From: Paenirhizobium cremeum
GTDB lineage: Bacteria; Pseudomonadota; Alphaproteobacteria; Rhizobiales; Rhizobiaceae
Direction: 5' to 3'
DNA: 64,000 nucleotides
NCBI RefSeq assembly: GCF_022884085.1
Contig: NZ_JAGGCS010000009.1
Location: 1-64,000 of the forward strand
Shown here: in pieces, positions 58,324-64,000 of the stretch
How positions within the stretch are numbered: position 1 is the stretch's first letter
How the letters are laid out: the number at the start of each line of letters is the position of its first letter
The notes under the pieces: generated by a model
What the model was told of the DNA's origin: nothing
The model's input: the letters and a program-made list of their open reading frames with translations, nothing else
Databases searched by the model: none
Translations under genes and position numbers: made by a program

Positions 58324-60972
58324 ATGCGAACAGATACGGGCCGGATCATTCATCTGGCAGACTACCGCCCCACCGACTTCGTGCTGGAACGGGTGGACCT
58401 GACCTTCGAGCTTGATCCGACCGAAACAAAGGTCGAGGCGCGTCTGATCTTCCACCGTCGCGAGGGTGTCGATCCGGCGGCGCCGCTGGTGCTGGACGGC
58501 GACGACCTCACCATGACAAGCCTCCTGTTCGACCAGATCGAGATGGCCCCGGAGCGCTACACGGCAACGCCCGAAAGCCTCACCATCCGCGACCTGCCTG
58601 AAAGCACGCCTTTCGAAATCACCGTCACGACGCTGATAAATCCCGAGGCAAACACGCAGTTGATGGGCCTTTATCGCTCAAACGGGGTCTATTGCACCCA
58701 GTGCGAGGCCGAGGGTTTCCGCCGCATCACCTATTTCCCGGATCGTCCGGACGTGCTGGCCGTCTATACGGTCAATATCATCGCCGACAAGGCAGCCAAC
58801 CCGCTGCTGCTGTCGAACGGCAACTTCCTCGGCGGCGCCGGCTACGGTCCGGACAAGCACTTCGCCGCCTGGTTCGATCCCCATCCCAAGCCCTCCTATC
58901 TGTTCGCGCTCGTCGCCGGCGACCTCGGCGTGGTCGAAGACACCTTCACCACCATGTCCGGCCGCGAGGTGGCGCTGAAGATCTATGTCGAGCACGGCAA
59001 GGAGCCGCGCGCGGCCTATGCCATGGACGCGCTGAAGCGCTCGATGAAATGGGACGAGGAGGTCTTCGGCCGCGAATACGACCTCGACATCTTCATGATC
59101 GTCGCCGTGTCCGACTTCAACATGGGGGCCATGGAGAACAAGGGCCTCAACATCTTCAACGATAAATACGTGCTGGCCGATCCGGAAACCGCAACGGACC
59201 AGGACTACGCCAATATCGAGGCGATCATCGCCCATGAATACTTCCACAACTGGACCGGCAACCGCATCACCTGCCGCGACTGGTTCCAGCTCTGCCTGAA
59301 GGAAGGCCTTACCGTCTACCGCGACCACGAATTCTCGGCCGACCAGCGGTCCCGTCCGGTGAAGCGCATCGCCGAAGTGCGTCACCTGCGCTCGGAACAA
59401 TTCCCGGAGGATGCGGGGCCGCTTGCCCATCCCGTCCGCCCGACCGCCTATCGAGAGATCAATAACTTCTACACGACGACCGTCTATGAGAAGGGGTCCG
59501 AGGTCACCCGGATGATTGCGACCATTCTCGGCCGCGACGGCTTCAAAAAGGGCATGGATCTCTATTTCGAGCGCCACGACGGCGAAGCCGCGACCGTCGA
59601 GGACTTCGTCAAGTCCTTCGAGGATGCCAACGGCCGCGATCTCAAGCAGTTTTCGCTGTGGTACAATCAGGCCGGCACGCCGCAGATCACCGTCTCGTCC
59701 TCCTATGACGCCGCGGCGAAGACGCTGACCCTGTCGCTGGAGCAGATGATTCCGGCCACACCGGGCCAGACGCACAAGGAGCCGATGCACATACCGCTGC
59801 GCTTCGCGCTGATCGGTGCCAATGGCGACGAGCAGAACCCCTCCTCCGTCACTGGCGGCGAGGTCACCGGCGACGTCCTGCATCTGACCGAGCGCAGCCA
59901 GACCTTCGTCTTTTCCGGCATCGCCAGCCGCCCGGTCATTTCGCTGAACCGCAGCTTCTCCGCGCCGGTGACCCTGCATTTTGCGCAGGCGACGGAGGAT
60001 CTCGCCCTCATCGCGCGTTTCGAGAGCGATCTCTTCTCGCGCTGGCAGGCGCTTACCGATCTCGCCCTGCCGAACCTGACGGCGGCGGCTGCCGCCGCTG
60101 GCAAGGGCGATCCGGTCTCCTGCGACAAGGGCCTTCTCGACGCCCTTCTCGCCATTGCCGCCGACGACAGCCTCGAACCTGCATTCCGGGCGCAGGCGCT
60201 GACGCTGCCGAGCGAATCCGATATCGCCCGCGAACTCGGGGCGAACAACGATCCGGACGCGATCCATGCCGGCCGGCAGGCGATCCTCAAGGAGATCGCG
60301 ACCGCGGGCGCGGCAACCTTCGAGGCGCTGTACAAGGGTCTGGCATCGGACGCCGCCTACAGCCCCGATGCCGCAAGCGCCGGCCGCCGCGCGCTTCGCA
60401 ACTGCGCCCTCGGTTACCTCGCCCTCAGCGAGAACGCTCCGGGGACAGCTGCTGCGGCTTTCGCCAAGGCCGACAACATGACCGACCTGTCGCAGGCCCT
60501 GACCGTTCTTGCCCACCGCTTCCCCGATGCGCCGGAGACCCATGCAGCGCTGGCGGCATTCGAAAAGCGCTTCTCGTCCAATGCGCTGGTGCTCGACAAG
60601 TGGTTCCAGATCCAGGCGACCATACCGGGCGAAGGCGCGCTCGACCGCGTCATGCGGCTGATGCAGAACCCGCACTTCGTCGCCTCCAATCCCAATCGCG
60701 TGCGCGCGCTGATCGGCACCTTCGCCTTCGGCAACCCGACGGGCTTCAACCGGGCTGACGGCAAGGCCTACACGTTCTTCGCCGAACAGGTTCTGGCCAT
60801 CGACAAGCGCAATCCGCAGCTTGCGGCCCGGCTGCTCACCGCCTTGCGCTCCTGGCGCCTGCTCGAACCCGGCAGGGCCGATCACGCGCGCGAGGCCCTG
60901 ATGACCATCGAACGTAGTGGCTCGCTGTCCAACGATGTCCGCGACATTGTCGATCGCACGCTGAAGGGCTGA
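58324..60972 (+). CDS. pepN: Aminopeptidase N
   Basis: This 882-residue M1 zinc metallopeptidase has GAMEN near residue 268 (exopeptidase motif), HEYFH at about 304-308 followed by E327 as the third zinc ligand, and C-terminal DUF3458-type and ARM-like helical domains. It removes N-terminal residues from peptides in the cytoplasm. AGGAC lies before the ATG at 58324. The length matches E. coli PepN (870). A hairpin lies about 55 bp after the stop. Confidence 0.96.
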   Translation: MRTDTGRIIHLADYRPTDFVLERVDLTFELDPTETKVEARLIFHRREGVDPAAPLVLDGDDLTMTSLLFDQIEMAPERYTATPESLTIRDLPESTPFEITVTTLINPEANTQLMGLYRSNGVYCTQCEAEGFRRITYFPDRPDVLAVYTVNIIADKAANPLLLSNGNFLGGAGYGPDKHFAAWFDPHPKPSYLFALVAGDLGVVEDTFTTMSGREVALKIYVEHGKEPRAAYAMDALKRSMKWDEEVFGREYDLDIFMIVAVSDFNMGAMENKGLNIFNDKYVLADPETATDQDYANIEAIIAHEYFHNWTGNRITCRDWFQLCLKEGLTVYRDHEFSADQRSRPVKRIAEVRHLRSEQFPEDAGPLAHPVRPTAYREINNFYTTTVYEKGSEVTRMIATILGRDGFKKGMDLYFERHDGEAATVEDFVKSFEDANGRDLKQFSLWYNQAGTPQITVSSSYDAAAKTLTLSLEQMIPATPGQTHKEPMHIPLRFALIGANGDEQNPSSVTGGEVTGDVLHLTERSQTFVFSGIASRPVISLNRSFSAPVTLHFAQATEDLALIARFESDLFSRWQALTDLALPNLTAAAAAAGKGDPVSCDKGLLDALLAIAADDSLEPAFRAQALTLPSESDIARELGANNDPDAIHAGRQAILKEIATAGAATFEALYKGLASDAAYSPDAASAGRRALRNCALGYLALSENAPGTAAAAFAKADNMTDLSQALTVLAHRFPDAPETHAALAAFEKRFSSNALVLDKWFQIQATIPGEGALDRVMRLMQNPHFVASNPNRVRALIGTFAFGNPTGFNRADGKAYTFFAEQVLAIDKRNPQLAARLLTALRSWRLLEPGRADHAREALMTIERSGSLSNDVRDIVDRTLKG

Positions 60973-61026
60973 TCGAACGCGAAAACGGAGCATGGGCGCG
61001 GACACCGGACTGCCGCGCCTCTCCTT

Positions 61027-61043
61027 GCCGGCGCTGCGCCGGC
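61027..61043 (+). terminator. Hairpin after pepN
   Basis: GCCGGCG (61027-61033) and CGCCGGC (61037-61043) form a perfect 7-bp stem with a 3-nt loop about 55 bp after the pepN stop, followed by GGGCTTTCCC. It is a probable but weak terminator. Confidence 0.5.
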
Positions 61044-61208
61044 GGGCTTTCCCATCGGGATCGCCGATAGACCTCTCTGCCGAGGCTGGCGCTCCCGGCA
61101 TTTCTTCCCGCTGGACCTCGTCTTCCAGCAGATCGGGTTGCGGCCCGCATATTGGCCTCGCCCCGCCCGCCCTCGGATACGGACGGGACACCGCCGTCTT
61201 TCCAATCA

Positions 61209-61347
61209 GATTCAAGCGTTTGGCGCGTCTCGCAGAAAAAAAGACGATTCGGAATAATGGCTTAAGATTTTGTTCATCACCCCGGTCTGGACAAGGCGAA
61301 TCAGCAATGATTCATTAAGTCAGATTCGGGCGGCGGCGTCTCGAATC
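61209..61347. promoter_or_regulatory. Cluster of six GANTC (CcrM) sites upstream of the PAS kinase
   Basis: GATTC or GAATC occurs at 61209, 61246, 61298, 61309, 61323 and 61343. About 0.5 would be expected in 139 bp at this base composition. CcrM methylates GANTC in alphaproteobacteria and clustered sites mark cell-cycle-controlled promoters. Confidence 0.5.
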
Positions 61348-61373
61348 ACACGAGGAAATCGAGGCAGGGGACG

Positions 61374-63716
61374 ATGTCGAACGCGCAGCGGGCAACCGCA
61401 GCCGATGAACGGTTGCGGCTTAAAACTACCGTGTTTTCGGCTCTTTTGGAAACCCTTTCGACGGGGATCGCGACGCTTGCCGGCGCAGACGTCGGGGCGT
61501 CCCGACGGGTGGAGACGATCCTTCGACGCTCCATTCCGGTGCTCATCCTGGCGTTTCTCGCGGTCGTCGCACTTGCACGCACGGCCGGCATTCTTTCCGA
61601 ACATGCACGCATCGAAAGTGCGGTGCGTCAGTCGACGGCACTGATATCGGCGGCTGCCAACGCCGCGCTAACGACGCAGCCGGAACTTTTCACCAAGGCC
61701 GACCGATCAGGCTCCGAGGCGGCGCTGGCGCGCTTCCTGCCGCAGGAGCGGATGGCGGATGGCGCCTTCGTCCTGCTCGTCGATGCCGGCGGAAGCATCT
61801 ATGCCGCCACCTCGGCCGGCTCCGGCTATGTCGGCCTGCCGCTCGGCGCACTCCTGCCGGAGGTCACCACCATCCGGCGCTTTACCGATCGCAGCGGCGC
61901 AATCGAGACCGATATCGGCGGCATCCGTCATTTCGCCGTGGTCACGCCCGTCGGAGCCGAGGGCGCACTCATTCTGGCGGCCCATTCGCTTGAGGGTGCC
62001 ACGACATTTTGGCGCAGCGAAATCTCGCTCAACGTCACGCTGTTTTCCGGCATCTCCCTGATCCTGCTTGTCATCCTCTACGCCTATTTCCAGCAGGTGA
62101 AGCGCGCCCGCGACGCGGACGAGATCTTTCTCGAGACCAATGTCAGGGTGGAGACGGCGCTGTCGCGCGGCCGCTGCGGCCTTTGGGACTTCGACCTCGC
62201 CTCGCGCAAGCTCTTCTGGTCGCGCTCGATGTACGAGATGCTTGGACTTTCACCGTCCGAGGACATGCTGACCTTTGCCGACGCCGCCAGGCTCATGCAT
62301 CCGGCCGACGGCAATCTCTATGCGCTTGCCCGCGCCATCGGCAAAGGCAATTCCCGGCAGATCGATCAGGTCTTCCGCATGCGCCATGCCAACGGCCATT
62401 ATGTCTGGATGCGCGCCCGCGCCCAGGTCATCCGTTCCAACACCGGCTGCCTGCACGTCATCGGCATCGCCATGGACGTCACCGAGCAGCATCGCCTTGC
62501 CCAGCGCTACGCCGAAGCCGACCAGCGGCTCGCAGACGCGATCGAATGCACCTCCGAGGCCTTCGTTCTGTGGGACAAGAACGACCGCCTGGTGATGTGC
62601 AACGCGCATTTCCAGCAAGTCTACGGCCTGCCGGACAGCATCCTTGTGCCCGGTACCGAGCGCGCGGTGGTGCAGGCCGCGGCTGCGCGGCCGATTATCC
62701 AGCGCCGCATCGCCGACCCCGATCTCGGCAGCAATTCGCGCACTACCGAGGTGCAACTTGCCGACGAGCGCTGGCTGCAGATCAACGAACGCCGGACACG
62801 CGACGGCGGCCTCGTGTCCGTCGGAACCGACATTACCCTCCTGAAGCGCCATCAGGAGCGGTTGCGTGACCAGGAACGGCGCCTGATGGCGACGATCGGC
62901 GATCTTTCCGCCTCGCAGAAGAAGCTGGAGCGTCAGAAGGCCGAACTTTCCGTCGCCAACACCAACTACCTCGCGGAAAAGGAACGCGCCGAGGCCGCCA
63001 ACAAGGCGAAATCCGAATTCCTCGCCAATATGAGCCATGAGCTCAGAACTCCGCTCAACGCCATCCTCGGCTTTTCGGAAATCCTCGTCGCCGGCATGTT
63101 CGGCCCGATCGGCTCGCCGAAATATTCCGAATATGCACGCGATATCCATGACAGCGGCAAGCATCTGCTGAACCTCATCAACGATATCCTCGACATGTCG
63201 AAGATCGAGGCGGGACAGATGAAGATCCGCCGCGAGACCATCGATCTCGACGCGCTGATCGAGGAAAGCATGCGGCTTACCGCCATCCCGGCGGACGAGA
63301 AGAACATACTGATCCGGCAGCGCGTTTCGCCCAGCCTGACGATGAACGCGGACCGGCGCGCAATGAAGCAGATCCTGCTCAACATCCTGTCGAATGCGGT
63401 GAAATTCACGGAAGCCGGCGGCCGCATCGCGCTGCGCGCCCGCAGGATCGGCGATGCGGTCACGATCACCATCGCCGACACCGGCATCGGCATCCCCAAA
63501 TCCGCCCTGTCGAAGATCGGGCATCCGTTCGAACAGGTGCAGAGTCAGTACGCCAAGAGCAATGGCGGCTCCGGCCTTGGTCTCGCCATCTCCCGCTCGC
63601 TCGTCGGCATGCACGGCGGCGACCTCAGGATACGTTCCTGCGAAGGCCGCGGTACGGTGGTCTCGGTCAGAATTCCGGACCGGATATCTGTGGAACGGCA
63701 GGATTGCGCGGCCTGA
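61374..63716 (+). CDS. PAS sensor histidine kinase, DivJ/PleC (PdhS) type
   Basis: This 780-residue kinase has two transmembrane helices (about 51-71 and 215-240) around a periplasmic domain, PAS domains at about 260-370 and 385-490, a coiled-coil, HisKA with the phosphorylated H555 (SHELRTPLNAILGFSEIL) and a HATPase (about 610-770; DTGIGIP, GGSGLGLAISRSL). The HisKA region has the DivJ/PleC signature (FGPIGSPKYSEYARDIHDSGKHLL spans the helix 2 start; HLLNLINDILDMSKIEAG). It may be the rhizobial cell-cycle kinase CbrA or a PdhS relative, acting on DivK. It lies between pepN and a glnE-like gene. Confidence 0.85.
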   Translation: MSNAQRATAADERLRLKTTVFSALLETLSTGIATLAGADVGASRRVETILRRSIPVLILAFLAVVALARTAGILSEHARIESAVRQSTALISAAANAALTTQPELFTKADRSGSEAALARFLPQERMADGAFVLLVDAGGSIYAATSAGSGYVGLPLGALLPEVTTIRRFTDRSGAIETDIGGIRHFAVVTPVGAEGALILAAHSLEGATTFWRSEISLNVTLFSGISLILLVILYAYFQQVKRARDADEIFLETNVRVETALSRGRCGLWDFDLASRKLFWSRSMYEMLGLSPSEDMLTFADAARLMHPADGNLYALARAIGKGNSRQIDQVFRMRHANGHYVWMRARAQVIRSNTGCLHVIGIAMDVTEQHRLAQRYAEADQRLADAIECTSEAFVLWDKNDRLVMCNAHFQQVYGLPDSILVPGTERAVVQAAAARPIIQRRIADPDLGSNSRTTEVQLADERWLQINERRTRDGGLVSVGTDITLLKRHQERLRDQERRLMATIGDLSASQKKLERQKAELSVANTNYLAEKERAEAANKAKSEFLANMSHELRTPLNAILGFSEILVAGMFGPIGSPKYSEYARDIHDSGKHLLNLINDILDMSKIEAGQMKIRRETIDLDALIEESMRLTAIPADEKNILIRQRVSPSLTMNADRRAMKQILLNILSNAVKFTEAGGRIALRARRIGDAVTITIADTGIGIPKSALSKIGHPFEQVQSQYAKSNGGSGLGLAISRSLVGMHGGDLRIRSCEGRGTVVSVRIPDRISVERQDCAA

Positions 63717-63729
63717 AACGCCGACGCGC

Positions 63730-64000
63730 TCAAGTCTTCACGATGTTCTGGAACACCTTCCGCGTCGCCTTCGAGAGCCGCCTCACCTCCGCCTCCAGCG
63801 TCTTCAGATCCGGGCAGTCACCGGCCTGGCAGACGAGATCGGCGAGGCCGGCGGGCACGTTGTCCGGATCGAAGGGACCGTCGATGCAAAGACGGATTAC
63901 CTGTGAGAGATCCGTATAGAGCCGGAGCGCCGTCAGGCAGGTTTCAAGATCGTTCGGATCGAGCAGGACGCCGCCCAACTGCCTGAGGGCATCCGCCGTC
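63730..64000 (-). CDS. glnE: C-terminal part of glutamine synthetase adenylyltransferase (GlnE-like), truncated by the window
   Basis: The frame is open to the right edge with 89 residues visible, ending VFQNIVKT. The sequence (LLDPNDLETCLTALRLYTDLSQ, then RLCIDGPFDPD and PAGLADLVCQAGD) resembles the C-terminal helical end of GlnE, where LL, LY and RL...FDP positions are conserved. GlnE adds and removes AMP on glutamine synthetase. The start lies beyond the window. The call rests on the last domain only, so it is less sure than a full-length one. Confidence 0.72.
   Translation of the reverse strand, partial: TADALRQLGGVLLDPNDLETCLTALRLYTDLSQVIRLCIDGPFDPDNVPAGLADLVCQAGDCPDLKTLEAEVRRLSKATRKVFQNIVKT

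Larger units (their letters stand above)
60973..61373. other. Intergenic region between pepN and the PAS kinase
   Basis: This 401-bp gap contains the pepN 3' hairpin (61027-61043), then about 165 bp without obvious features, then a cluster of six GANTC sites (61209-61347) before the kinase start. Promoter elements are not obvious. No small ORF with a ribosome-binding site is seen. Confidence 0.5.

Noticed and set aside
58678..61215. 845-codon open frame antisense to pepN
   Set aside because: High GC third positions keep antisense frames open; the sense strand encodes full PepN with GAMEN and HEXXH motifs, and the antisense product has no recognisable domain.
1..64000. CRISPR array, toxin-antitoxin or restriction-type defence locus
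   Set aside because: I found no direct-repeat/spacer series and no gene pairs with toxin-antitoxin, nuclease-helicase or methyltransferase motifs.

Overview
The window is chromosomal DNA of about 61% GC from an alphaproteobacterium, most likely of the family Rhizobiaceae (Rhizobium/Agrobacterium/Ensifer/Shinella type). The grounds are a Porin_2-type outer-membrane porin, a rhizobial-looking intergenic palindromic repeat, ETF-ubiquinone oxidoreductase, a PAS sensor kinase of the DivJ/PleC type between pepN and what looks like the 3' end of glnE, clustered GANTC sites, and many short divergent regulator/target pairs. I see no tRNA, rRNA, CRISPR array, transposase or prophage block. A solitary tyrosine recombinase is the only mobile-element-type gene.

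Layout. 0-8.7 kb: 3' end of a porin, the recombinase, a flavin reductase, two paralogous PilZ-type proteins around a host-attachment-family protein, a HisC-like aminotransferase, a Sel1 protein and a secreted DUF2147 protein. 8.7-13.3 kb: stress and redox genes, namely a three-gene SDR/SDR/tautomerase operon divergent from a LysR regulator, a TetR-YciI operon with tandem operators, and a GST. 13.4-19.8 kb: envelope genes (PagL-type lipid A deacylase, two tiny membrane proteins, a flippase-like protein divergent from a GT2-GT39 polyprenyl-sugar pair), with amn among them on an apparently leaderless promoter. 19.8-30 kb: OsmC, a His-rich PadR regulator with DUF2218, a divergent polyamine-type aminotransferase/glutamine-synthetase-like pair, a lipid kinase, an MFS pump, an HxlR/dehydrogenase pair and an Lrp/EamA pair.

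30-42 kb: L,D-transpeptidase, LtrA, DoxX, an EamA/AraC pair, ilvE, secreted pentapeptide-repeat and EF-hand proteins, ETF-QO, CorA and a GlcD-type FAD dehydrogenase. 42-50 kb: a DeoR regulator, a 1124-residue autotransporter whose passenger is an endonuclease/exonuclease/phosphatase domain, an SDR with an altered active site, two paralogous 2-TM mini-proteins, and a class D beta-lactamase divergent from an ampR-like regulator. 50-64 kb: YegD-type Hsp70, a UDG-like protein missing two Fe-S cysteines, two small ORFs with good ribosome-binding sites, a winged-helix-like protein, MFS and EamA transporters, a soluble MCP-tip/sensor protein with reversed domain order, pepN, the PAS kinase, and the partial gene at the right edge.

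The region reads as core chromosome with many self-contained regulatory pairs. The observations most worth following are the autotransporter and its Pho-box-like upstream site, the AmpR/class D pairing, the reversed MCP architecture, two MerR/LiuR-like sites (one upstream of ETF-QO), the GANTC cluster before the PAS kinase, and the leaderless amn promoter. I found no clear multi-gene system that I would call undescribed.
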